Shown here: one piece after another, positions 1-8,075 of the stretch
Position numbering within the stretch: position 1 is the stretch's first letter
How the letters are laid out: each line of letters starts with the position of its first letter
Assembly (NCBI RefSeq): GCF_947501665.1
Contig: NZ_CANMWS010000023.1
Coordinates: forward strand, 1 to 64,000
Length of the DNA stretch: 64,000 nt
Direction of reading: 5' to 3'
From: an uncultured Shewanella sp.
GTDB lineage: Bacteria > Pseudomonadota > Gammaproteobacteria > Enterobacterales > Shewanellaceae
Notes under the pieces: model-generated
Told to the model about the DNA's origin: nothing
What the model saw: only the letters and a program-made list of their open reading frames with translations
Database searches by the model: none
Program-made: the position numbers and the translations under genes

Positions 1-113
1 ATGCAAGCATCAGTCATTGGTAATCTAACGCTCAAATATCATTCTAATTGTTGGTAATTTTATACTCAGGTACTTACCCCAATCACGAGTTGATCACTCT
101 CTGGCTTAACAAA

Positions 114-482
114 TTAACCTGTGCTGCTAGTGTACTTAATATTTGCTTTAAATGCTTCCACTTCTAAAGGGGCATCAGCGTATCCGTATTTTGCCAAATC
201 AGAGAAATGCTGAAAAACAACTTTTTCCAAACTTGACCTTTCAATTTGTAATACATGAACAAATTCGTGTGCCAATTTTGGCATATCAAGCTCATACCCG
301 TTTCTAACGTATATTGAATAGCCAAAAACTTGGGCATTATTAATAATATTGTCACCAATAAAACCTAAGGATAACCCCATATTCTTTAAATCCTCATTGT
401 CATAAGGATATGGGACTTTATCAACCTCAATAATCCTAATTTTTTCAGGAAATTGAATTCCTATTTCCCTGGCTAAATGAAT
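114..482 (-). pseudogene. Decayed HExxH metallopeptidase-like gene fragment
   Basis: An 88-residue frame starts at the ATG at 380, but readable protein-like sequence continues upstream in the same frame (LAREIGIQFPEKIRIIEV...) to a TGA at 483-485, with no ATG, GTG or TTG in that part. The protein contains HEFVH, the HExxH zinc-binding pattern, preceded by a hydrophobic, tyrosine-rich strand. The start looks lost to a nonsense or frameshift change, so I call it a remnant. The peptidase link rests on one motif only, and the family is not recognised with certainty. Confidence 0.45.
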
Positions 483-727
483 TCAAATGGTTAAGTTTTT
501 CCAGAAAAACGGTACAGTTCAGCACTTTTGGGCAATGGATCCACTACTCAATAAAAGGAAGTAATAATCTTTAATCGCTTCCTTGATAATACTCATGTTT
601 CTTTTATAAATTATTTTATTAAACATTTACCCGCAACGAATACTCAGACTTCAGTTCAATAACTCATCACTGCATGCACCCTTTACTTTGAACAAAAGTC
701 AACACTTTCATCTCACAATAATCAAGG

Positions 728-1060
728 TTATTTTGACAGCCTGATATAACTTGCAGTATCACAATTATCACCTGAATAATTATGAATTTTGACTTTCAAG
801 CCAGATACAAAAGCTGTTAATGCTGAGGAGTAAGCTCTTTCATGCACTTCAGGAGTACCCGCTGCAGAAAGAGGAAAAATGATGGTTGAGTCTTTACAGC
901 TACCAACACCACCACTCACCGATACAGTAAAACTATTCTCATTACTTCGTGTATTTGAAATACTGGTAATGATCCCATCGATAACAATGTAAGAACCTGT
1001 AGCGTTCGCATTAGATGCAAATAAGATAAAAGTTAAAGAACAAAGAATATTTTTCTTCAT
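728..1060 (-). CDS. Small secreted DUF5992-like protein
   Basis: A 110-residue protein whose first 20 residues form a classic Sec signal peptide ending ANA, so it is exported. The mature part is about 90 residues: a beta-rich VIDGIITSISNTRSNENSFTVSVSGG segment split here only in my reading, a Cys pair (GSCKDS and DNCDTAS) that could form a disulfide, and the run RAYSSALTAFVSGLKVKIHNYS. This pattern matches what I recall of DUF5992, whose function is unknown. A related but diverged protein lies at 35866-36255. It follows a GMC oxidoreductase gene on the same strand but 180 bp away, so co-transcription is uncertain. Confidence 0.7.
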   Translation of the reverse strand: MKKNILCSLTFILFASNANATGSYIVIDGIITSISNTRSNENSFTVSVSGGVGSCKDSTIIFPLSAAGTPEVHERAYSSALTAFVSGLKVKIHNYSGDNCDTASYIRLSK

Positions 1061-1097
1061 AAAAGTTAATTAGTTATAATTTTTAAGGCAGTATACC

Positions 1098-1247
1098 TCA
1101 ATACTGTACAACATTAAACATCTTTCTAACATCAATGAGTTCACTATTACCATTAATGATATTCATGAAGCCTTGGCCATTGCCTATTTTACCTAAGATA
1201 TTTAAATGACCGTCACGATTAACCGAGTCATCACTGAATTCAATCAT
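1098..1247 (-). CDS. Possible 49-residue protein overlapping the GMC stop
   Basis: An ORF starts at an ATG inside the last codons of the upstream GMC gene. The junction reads ATGATTGA on the minus strand, so ATG and the GMC TGA overlap, an arrangement compatible with translational coupling. It encodes MIEFSDDSVNRDGHLNILGK followed by GNGQGFMNIINGNSELIDVRKMF and ends in VVQY. No family is recognised and no independent ribosome site is visible. It may instead be the tail of an eroded gene or chance. Confidence 0.25.
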   Translation of the reverse strand: MIEFSDDSVNRDGHLNILGKIGNGQGFMNIINGNSELIDVRKMFNVVQY

Positions 1248-2856
1248 CTAATATTTTATCTGCCGCTAGAAGCGCGATAGCCATAACTGGCGTATTAATA
1301 TTCCCAGAAGGCGCTAAAGGAAAAACAGAGGCATCCACAACACGTAAATTATCTGTGCCAATAACAACAAAGTTGTTATCAATAACGGCAAAGGGATCAT
1401 CGTGAGTCCCAACCTTAGCAGTCCCCACTGGATGATGCTTTGATTCAGTATTTTCACGCACAAAATCAACGATCTCTTGTTCGGTCGCCAAAGGACTGAT
1501 GCTGATCGCTGAATAGATATTCTTTTGCACTAAATCACCAAAAAAGGGCAGCAAATAGTCTTTTACCCCTGTCACTAACATATCTAAATCTGCTTGTGTC
1601 GACAGCACCTTAGGATCAATTAAAGGGTAATCTTCAGGGTTAGCACTCGCCAAAAGCACTTCTCCAACACTCGTTGCCTTAAGCGGCACAACACTGCCAT
1701 AACCGCCCGATATTTCAAACTGGTAAGTCGTCGCCTGTGTCTTTTCTGGGCCAAACAGGTTGAGGCTTGGCTGATTGAATAAAAAAGGACTACTCACACC
1801 TAAGTTTTCATGTTTCCAAAAAGTAGACACACCATAATGATCTCGAAGATTCTTACCTACTCCCTGCAATTCATTTCTAACAGTAATACCATGCGCTTCT
1901 AATTCATCCCTTGGGCCTATTCCACTCAGTAGCAAGATCTTAGGCGACTGATAGGCCCCCGCAGAAATAATCACACCTTTATTCGCTGTAAATTCTGTTT
2001 GAATATTGGTTCGCGTATTCAATGCGCTAACACCTACAGCACGTGAGGGGTCGTTGAGATCAAAATTAACCTTGTCGACTCGATGAAACGTTAATGACAC
2101 CAGATTGATTTTGCTTTTGCTTTTGCCCAGCAATGGACGCACAAAGGCGCCATAAGAAGTACTGCGGATCCCCCCATTACTCCCTTCCTGACCTGTCCAC
2201 ACTGTTGGACATATTCCATTTTGTCGTCCTTGAGTACAATCCTTCCTATACGTAAAACCCAGTACCTTTTTGGCCGATTCTATATGGGACTGGGCGCCAA
2301 CCTGTTCCCTAGCATAGGTCATCGTGTGCAGTGTATCTTTAAGTTGATTGATATATTGAGCAATTGAATGCCACGACCAATCAGGATCGCCTATTTCATC
2401 CGCGATATAATTAAAGTCATCACGATGACCTGTGACAAAGGCAGTTGCATTAATGGAATGTGAGCCCCCTAATGTTTTTCCTTGAGGAAGATTAAAGGTG
2501 ACAGGACCGGTGCCATCAACGAACACTTGTTCCTGAGTGACAAAATGCCAATTCAGAAAGCCATAAGAAAATGGATTAAAAGCCACATTATAGTATTGTG
2601 TCATATCTTTAATGGCAGGTTCAGAGTCATCCCCCCCCGCCTCCAATAAGAGCACACTCTCTCCTCCTTTAGCCAATTTTGCAGCCACAATGCTGCCCGC
2701 CGATCCCGCGCCAACAACGATATAGTCATAACCATTTTGATGACTAGGATATTTCGTATAGGCAAACGCGCTACTCGTCACAGGAAAAATAAAAGTAAAA
2801 ATAAAAGTAAAAATAAGCGTAAAAGTGATCGTAAGAATAAAAATAAACTTTTTCAT
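1240..2856 (-). CDS. Secreted GMC family FAD-dependent oxidoreductase
   Basis: A 538-residue flavoprotein of the glucose-methanol-choline family, which oxidises alcohol groups using FAD. Residues about 1-33 form an unusually repetitive signal peptide (TFTLIFTFIFTFIF, from tandem 12-bp-like repeats). The FAD-binding GAGSAGSIVAAKLA motif and the acidic EAGG strand end follow directly. The C-terminal domain keeps the catalytic pair: HHPVGTA (about 474) and N-I-N-T-P (about 521). An AGGA ribosome site precedes the ATG. The glycines after EA are encoded by a run of eight G (2631-2638 on the plus strand), a possible slippage site. Substrate cannot be inferred; unlike the GMC gene at 13.5 kb it has no dehydrogenase neighbours. 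Confidence 0.85.
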   Translation of the reverse strand: MKKFIFILTITFTLIFTFIFTFIFPVTSSAFAYTKYPSHQNGYDYIVVGAGSAGSIVAAKLAKGGESVLLLEAGGDDSEPAIKDMTQYYNVAFNPFSYGFLNWHFVTQEQVFVDGTGPVTFNLPQGKTLGGSHSINATAFVTGHRDDFNYIADEIGDPDWSWHSIAQYINQLKDTLHTMTYAREQVGAQSHIESAKKVLGFTYRKDCTQGRQNGICPTVWTGQEGSNGGIRSTSYGAFVRPLLGKSKSKINLVSLTFHRVDKVNFDLNDPSRAVGVSALNTRTNIQTEFTANKGVIISAGAYQSPKILLLSGIGPRDELEAHGITVRNELQGVGKNLRDHYGVSTFWKHENLGVSSPFLFNQPSLNLFGPEKTQATTYQFEISGGYGSVVPLKATSVGEVLLASANPEDYPLIDPKVLSTQADLDMLVTGVKDYLLPFFGDLVQKNIYSAISISPLATEQEIVDFVRENTESKHHPVGTAKVGTHDDPFAVIDNNFVVIGTDNLRVVDASVFPLAPSGNINTPVMAIALLAADKILDD

Positions 2857-3002
2857 TAATAATCCTTTATTATTGATATCGTTAACACACGAAGCGAAAA
2901 CTGATAGAGCCCATTTTATTTCATGAAGATCAATACTGCACTGTCATCAAAACAAATAACCATGGGCGTTTTGGGTGTTACAGCAAAAGCTATCATCTTT
3001 TA

Positions 3003-3551
3003 TTATTGAGCTTGGTAACCTGTCGATATTTTTTCTTCTGGGCTGCGGTGATCGTCATATTCAATACCTTGATATTCACCACTATGGCCGGTTATTACAA
3101 TTTTACCGCTATTTAACCATTCAGTGACTTGTTCAACTTCGCCGAGTATTTGAGGGTAATAATCATCGACTGTTTCATTGTAATAATCAGGACAAACGAC
3201 ACTAAGGCCGTAGCCCATACCTAGGTTATCCATAAAGTCAAAACCATCACAATATAGCTGATAACACTGCTTAATATACTATTGAACATCATTAGGCCTA
3301 TCCGTTATTTTTTGCAGTATATTGCGAATATACCATTCGTAATACTGAGCCATTGAAAAATAAGTAGACAGTATTTTCTTCGCTTCATAAAGAGCAACAG
3401 GTGTTTTGTAATTGATTGAGATGAGTGCTAGGTAATCATTGGGGTGTAATGTTTCTTCAAGCCTTGACTCGAAGTACACCCACTTCTCAAATTCTGATAA
3501 TTCGATTTCATGAGCAACTAACTTAAAAAAGACTAACGCTACGGGATCCAC
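3003..3551 (-). pseudogene. Immunity-like gene, copy A, cut by in-frame TAG
   Basis: A single 183-codon frame begins with GTG at 3551 and is interrupted by TAG at 3281-3279 (codon 91). The first half (90 aa) carries FEKWVYFESRLEETLHPNDY; the second half carries YCDGFDFMDNLGMGYGL and GHSGEYQGIEYDD. The halves read as one protein of about 182 residues, resembling small immunity-type proteins of polymorphic-toxin systems; that family link is from memory. The Met at 3233 has no ribosome site and is probably internal. The paralogue at 10092-10643 has its own TAG four codons further on. A pseudogene is most likely; readthrough cannot be excluded. Confidence 0.6.
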
Positions 3552-3666
3552 TTCACTCTCTTATACGGCTAACAGCTCATGGAACAGCAACAGGATAACC
3601 TACCAGACTGCTTACACTTTTTAAAAACAAATAATTAAGCTAGAGTACATTGCTAACCAATTGCTG
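3003..3666 (-). repeat. Long direct repeat, copy A (about 665 bp)
   Basis: This stretch is similar along its whole length, including about 115 bp of upstream non-coding DNA (for example AAACAAATAATTAAGCTRGAG), to 10092-10767. Both copies have the same orientation. They bracket the 4.4-9.8 kb gene cluster and could recombine to delete it. Confidence 0.75.
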
Positions 3667-3800
3667 TAAATAGTTATTAATCCCCTACCTACAACAAAAG
3701 CCAATAAAAAACATGCCCCGTATGTACAAGGCCCACATATCACTTTTTAACGGCTATCTATGACGTAAATTTTTTTACTTAAAAAATTCTGGGTAGATAT

Positions 3801-3905
3801 GATGGACGCTCCCAAATACGACGTCAATGTGCCAAACTGATGTTGAATTATACAGTTAAATTAGGAGCATCCACCATGGAAGTTCGACTAACAAACACAT
3901 ATTAT
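3801..3905. mobile_element. Insertion-sequence end remnant
   Basis: ATGGACGCTCCCAA at 3802-3815 and its near complement TTAGGAGCATCCACC at 3860-3874 face each other about 45 bp apart. The second is followed by ATGGAAGTTCGACTAACA and a stop, like the first codons of a destroyed transposase. A third match, TTGGGAGCGTCCAT, lies at 9949-9962, again followed by an ATG and a quick stop. I infer old transposon ends; no family could be assigned. Confidence 0.35.
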
Positions 3906-3919
3906 TAATATCAAATAAA

Positions 3920-3999
3920 CCAATGAACCAATGAACCAATGAACCAATGAACCAATGAACCAATGATCCAATGATCCAATGATCCAATGATCCAATGAT
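3920..3999. repeat. Ten-copy 8-bp tandem repeat in two blocks
   Basis: Five perfect copies of CCAATGAA (3920-3959) are followed by five perfect copies of CCAATGAT (3960-3999). The unit is not a multiple of three and no gene spans it. Such perfect arrays usually vary in copy number by slippage. Confidence 0.95.
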
Positions 4000-4474
4000 C
4001 ACACAAAAATGTGCTCCGCTTTCATTTGAAAGCAAACATTCGCTGGGTATTAAGGGGAGTTCTTAAAGGGCGAAGGCCATAATATAGGCCTCTTTGAGGA
4101 TTAATAATGGCTGGCTATGATTATCGTCAGTGATAATGTTAAAAGCAGCTAAGATCATAATTTGATAGGCTCAGCGCATTGGCCTTTTAGAGCCAATGGT
4201 CGTTATATTCATGGAGAGTGTAATGATCCGAGAGAAAAAGGGAGAGCGGCTGTCACTATTAGTTGACCCGACAAAACGAACTCACTTAACTAATCACGTA
4301 TTTTTCTTATTTAAGAGGAATAGGTGATTCCTTTTATCTCGGCACACTGAGTGTCTTATTTATTTTTATCTCAATTATTTTAGTTATTCACTCTCAGCGG
4401 CGAGTTACGCCTTACTGAGTAAGGACTTTCACCTACAATTTTTTACCGGTTTAACTTGGCGCTCGATCTACCCC

Positions 4475-5986
4475 CTACTTTCCACTAATTGACTTAACAA
4501 TTAAGTTGACCTGTCTAACTATTCCGGGAGAATTTGTTATCGGGTAAACACCACTAGCTGAATGTCCAGCCACATATATAGCATCGACTGGCTTGCCCCC
4601 CTGATCAATCACATTTAGTGACTCCCTGCTTACGTTAATCCCCCCAAAGGGGTGTGGTGCAATCATACCCCGTGCTAACAAATTCTGTAACAAAGTTGAC
4701 TGATACTTCCTGATATCTACTTCAATTCCGGTAGCATTAACGAAAAAATCCTGCTCAAAGTCATTTTCACCCGTAGAGGAATGAGATAGAGATATAGTAA
4801 AACGATTACAACTATTCAAATAACTGATGTCATCTATGCCGTATCCTGTAACTATTGTGCCATCATCTAAATATTGTATTAATCTGCGCGCATTTTCTTG
4901 CGGTAATGCTGTTCTATTAATTGACAAAATCTGTTGGTATTTACTTAACCATTCTATTTTGTCGATAGGCGGTATTTTATCCCAATAATGCTGGAATAAA
5001 TGATCCATCAATGCCAATGCATTTAACCACGGCCTTGCCGTTTGTGATTTTTTCAGCTCACTGGTAAACCACGTTAAAGGATTATCTACTGTCGGCAATA
5101 ATTTACCGGTATCAAACTCTTCGTTTTCCGCTGCTTTTATCTCAGCCAAGACCAATTGAAAAATATTATCTGACAAATTGACCCCATTTGAAATCAACGT
5201 ATTCAGCCTATCAAATGTTATATATTTCAGTTGATAGTCACAAGATAGCCCTTGTACTCTGTGGTGAAAACCATTTCGTGATATCCACAGGATTTTCCCC
5301 TTATGCCCTGCCGTTTTTAGCGTTAATAATGCATCAATTCCACTAGGACCGGTACCAGCTATAACAACACTTGAATGTTTCGGTATCTTTTCAGCAAGAT
5401 CTTTGTCTGGATAAGGTGAAGGTATGAAATGGCTTATGCCGTCAAATTCATCGAATGTAGTAGATTGTTGCGGGCCAAGACACAAGCAAATATAATCTGC
5501 ATTTATCGTGTGATTCTTGCCGTACAATGCATAGTCAGAAAACGCTTCTCTACGCTCAATATCTAAAATCTCGTCCTGTATAAACTCTACCTTTACTCCT
5601 ATCTCTTTTCCTTTTAAACAAAACAAATTGGCGACATCATTGAGATATTCAGAGTAAACACTACGAGGTATGTCCGCCCGCATTAACAAATCATCAGTCG
5701 TTTTTATAATATCGCCATATGCCTCTTCGTCTCTACTGGATAACCACTCAACAAAGTGATTTGGCGACCCAGCAACGATACCCATTTCATCAATTCGGTT
5801 ATTTAAAATATTGCACGAATGGTGACTTGAATACGCCATTCCAGCACCAACTCTTTCTCTCTTTTCAACAATCTTAATATTGAAATGATGAATGTCTTTG
5901 TGTTCGCAAAAATATTTTATGAGGCTGATCAATAATATTATGGCGCTTGATCCACCACCAACTATACACATTGATTTCATTTTCAT
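4475..5986 (-). CDS. FAD/NAD(P)-binding protein (NAD_binding_9 type)
   Basis: A 503-residue cytoplasmic flavoprotein. The N-terminus has a dinucleotide-binding motif, CIVGGGSSAIILL, followed by an acidic EKRERVGAGMAYS segment typical of the NAD_binding_9 / YdhS-like group. A second nucleotide motif, VVIAGTGPSGIDALLTLK, lies near residue 205, and IYVAGHSASGVYPITNSPG near the C-terminus closes the FAD site. Family members are poorly characterised oxidoreductases or N-hydroxylase-like enzymes, often in metabolite clusters. It lies 34 bp downstream of the ATP-grasp gene on the same strand and is likely co-transcribed. Exact reaction unknown. Confidence 0.75.
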   Translation of the reverse strand: MKMKSMCIVGGGSSAIILLISLIKYFCEHKDIHHFNIKIVEKRERVGAGMAYSSHHSCNILNNRIDEMGIVAGSPNHFVEWLSSRDEEAYGDIIKTTDDLLMRADIPRSVYSEYLNDVANLFCLKGKEIGVKVEFIQDEILDIERREAFSDYALYGKNHTINADYICLCLGPQQSTTFDEFDGISHFIPSPYPDKDLAEKIPKHSSVVIAGTGPSGIDALLTLKTAGHKGKILWISRNGFHHRVQGLSCDYQLKYITFDRLNTLISNGVNLSDNIFQLVLAEIKAAENEEFDTGKLLPTVDNPLTWFTSELKKSQTARPWLNALALMDHLFQHYWDKIPPIDKIEWLSKYQQILSINRTALPQENARRLIQYLDDGTIVTGYGIDDISYLNSCNRFTISLSHSSTGENDFEQDFFVNATGIEVDIRKYQSTLLQNLLARGMIAPHPFGGINVSRESLNVIDQGGKPVDAIYVAGHSASGVYPITNSPGIVRQVNLIVKSISGK

Positions 5987-6019
5987 TAACCCAGATTATT
6001 GTGAATACATGTAATGCCA

Positions 6020-7462
6020 TTATTTAAAGAATAAAAATATCTTCTTTAGATAATACATAAGATTTTTTTGTGCCTGAAATATACTCTCAGACTGATATTG
6101 TAAAAACGCGTACAGTTCGCTTGATTCTGATATATTTTCCCAATGCACTGAGGCTTTGCCAGACTTTTCTGAGAGTATTTTACAAAGCACCTCAATATGA
6201 ACACTATCCTTGAATGACACTGCATTTTTATTCATATGGCAAGGGAAAACAATTTCTTTGGATGAAATTGACTGCACAAAATAATACAACACAGCATCTA
6301 TCATTATAAAAACGAGTCTTTTTACCTTTTTGTCATGATCTGCACTGGAGATTATATTTTCATACAAAACCTTGTCTTGCATTGATAGTAATTTTATTTT
6401 GGCTTCGGGTATTTTTCCTTTGAAAAGAGAAACATTTTTATCGCTCCTAAGGATCCCATATTCATGGCTAATAAGTGGCGTCATACCATTTAGGAAACAT
6501 GACAAATTCCATAAAATCGGCTCTATAATCGAGCATCTAACGCCGTGGATAGTGTATTTTTTGGGAATAAATAAAGCCCTCACTATTCCGGAATCAATAG
6601 TCTCAATCACAGGAGAATATAGTTTATCTTTGTTATTTTTTTCAATTTTTATAAGTTTACTGTTAATCAGGAAATGCAAACAAGCCGACCCAAATGTCAC
6701 TCTTGTGTTACACTCCAAAAAATAATTAATATCGTTCTTCCTTATAAAATCAATACCAAAAAAACCTTGATATCGACAAAAATTCAACATTTTTTTTATG
6801 GTTGGCCTCATGGTTATTTCAATTTCTTTATGTCTGTCTAGCGTTGATGTAATAGCGGAAGTTCCTGAATAAACAACAAAGTCAAAAGAATCTTTGTAAG
6901 CGCATCCTGCTATAAAAAACTCTTCACCATTTTCTATATATTCCTGGGCAAAACTTGGGGCTACAATATCTCTCACATTAAATTCACTGCCAAGCCCTAT
7001 TTCATAGGATTTGTACCCTCCTACAGAAAACGCATCCTTTATGATATATTTTTTGTTATCGATAAAATTATTGTCCGAAACAATATTTGGGGATACTGTG
7101 TTTTCTAACTCTACTTCATTTATAAATTTGCAGAATAATATTTTATTGCTCATTGTGTTGAAGTCCACAAATGAATCTGTCGATAATATTGATTTGCAAT
7201 TTATACTATCAATACGTTCACAAATTGCTTTCGATTCCTCTCCTGTCGGCATCAATACATCAATATGATTTTCTTCAACAATACGATTTAGGCTTTCTAT
7301 GTATTCACATCGTTCATAATCAGGAGAAAAACCTATTTGAAATCTCCTTATTTTAGGGGTTAATGACCTATAGTATTTACTGTCTATGATCGCTACCTCA
7401 TGATCCTGCTTTTTGAGGCCATCAACTAAATAGGCTACCGCAGAGTGATCTGAAGATGTCAA
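6020..7462 (-). CDS. ATP-grasp family ligase
   Basis: A roughly 480-residue protein with the carbamoyl-phosphate-synthase-like ATP-grasp layout: an N-terminal Rossmann part (LLTSSDHSAVAYLVDGLKKQ), a central lysine-bearing KYIIKDAFSVGGYKS ATP-binding strand, AQEYIENGEEFFIAGCAY, and the metal-binding end FGIDFIRKNDINYFLECNTRV (E and N). Such enzymes form amide or peptide bonds by acyl phosphate. The start is odd. The TTG at 7462 lacks a ribosome site, and family-like sequence (N-I-L-L-T-S-S) begins further up at ATA 7474, six bases after an AGG, where ATG would be expected. It forms a unit with the flavoprotein downstream. Confidence 0.75.
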   Translation of the reverse strand: MTSSDHSAVAYLVDGLKKQDHEVAIIDSKYYRSLTPKIRRFQIGFSPDYERCEYIESLNRIVEENHIDVLMPTGEESKAICERIDSINCKSILSTDSFVDFNTMSNKILFCKFINEVELENTVSPNIVSDNNFIDNKKYIIKDAFSVGGYKSYEIGLGSEFNVRDIVAPSFAQEYIENGEEFFIAGCAYKDSFDFVVYSGTSAITSTLDRHKEIEITMRPTIKKMLNFCRYQGFFGIDFIRKNDINYFLECNTRVTFGSACLHFLINSKLIKIEKNNKDKLYSPVIETIDSGIVRALFIPKKYTIHGVRCSIIEPILWNLSCFLNGMTPLISHEYGILRSDKNVSLFKGKIPEAKIKLLSMQDKVLYENIISSADHDKKVKRLVFIMIDAVLYYFVQSISSKEIVFPCHMNKNAVSFKDSVHIEVLCKILSEKSGKASVHWENISESSELYAFLQYQSESIFQAQKNLMYYLKKIFLFFK

Positions 7463-7527
7463 TAGAATATTTATAAGAAACCTATTTCAATTAAGTCTAT
7501 TTCTGAATGTTTATTATAGACGCAATA

Positions 7528-7650
7528 TCGGGCTCTGTCGCAAGGACAAGAGCCTGAATGTTTTTTAAGGCAGACTAACCAGATCGGTGAGCCCTAGCTT
7601 CTCAATTTCGATGCTTCGTTAAGTCAATTTGTGCATTTCGGCTGCGAAAG
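7528..7650 (-). mobile_element. Insertion-sequence terminal scar
   Basis: GGGCTCTGTCGCAAGG at 7530-7545 resembles the terminal inverted repeats of IS6-like elements (GGCTCTGTTGCAA type). Read on the minus strand, it lies just beyond a stop codon that closes the protein-like tail IEIEKLGLTDLVSLP. That order, transposase tail, stop, terminal repeat, is what the end of an element looks like. The rest of the element is missing. The family is uncertain. Confidence 0.35.
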
Positions 7651-7748
7651 GGCTATCTGATATCTAGACACATTACCGGCTAAGCGTTTTCCTATGAAAA
7701 CCCCTCTTTCTGAATCAGATGTTTATCATCCATAAAATAAAACCTTAT

Positions 7749-7990
7749 TAAATAACCTGAATTCGGGATAAGCAGCGCCGCTTAATAGCACTATTTTTGC
7801 CCCTATCTGTGTTGCGCTCTCTACTAATAGCCCGCTATTAGATACGAAATCTCACCTTGATATCGACAAAAATTGCAGTATTAAACCAAATTTAAAAATA
7901 AAGGATAATCCAATTTCATTCAATTTTTTGATATTAAATGGGTTACCTAACATTTTTGACACTCATTATCCCGAGTTCAGGTTAAATAAT
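7749..7990. repeat. 240-bp block bounded by 24-bp inverted repeats
   Basis: TTAAATAACCTGAATTCGGG at about 7749 recurs inverted at about 7966-7990 (CCCGAGTTCAGGTTAAATAA) with one mismatch. No ORF of useful size lies between. It fits a small non-autonomous mobile element or an IS core deletion. Confidence 0.55.
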
Positions 7991-8075
7991 TTAACACGAA
8001 ATCTTATGCGTAATTCCTATCAAATAAAAATGTGAGTCTATGTGTATTTCAATTGGGGCTTGAAGATTTTGTTAT

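Larger units (their letters stand above)
3552..4474. other. Gene-free 920-bp stretch with IS scars
   Basis: No convincing gene. It holds the upstream part of repeat copy A (to about 3666), a pair of facing insertion-sequence-like end motifs (3801-3874), an abortive reading frame with a good ribosome site (TAGGAG, then ATG at 3875, stop after ten codons), the octamer tandem array at 3920-3999, and about 470 bp in which I see no recognisable structure. Confidence 0.5.
7463..8075. other. Gene-free 610-bp gap inside the cluster
   Basis: No gene of normal size. It contains an insertion-sequence scar (7528-7650), an inverted-repeat-bounded 240-bp block (7749-7990), and within that block a 20-bp exact copy (7855-7874) of sequence from the ATP-grasp gene (6765-6784). 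This suggests that DNA was lost or rearranged between the acyltransferase and ATP-grasp genes. Confidence 0.5.

Noticed and set aside
3920..3999. CRISPR-like array
   Set aside because: The repeat unit is 8 bp with no spacers; it is a simple tandem repeat.
6372..6725. 117-codon plus-strand frame
   Set aside because: Lies wholly opposite the ATP-grasp gene; a shadow frame.
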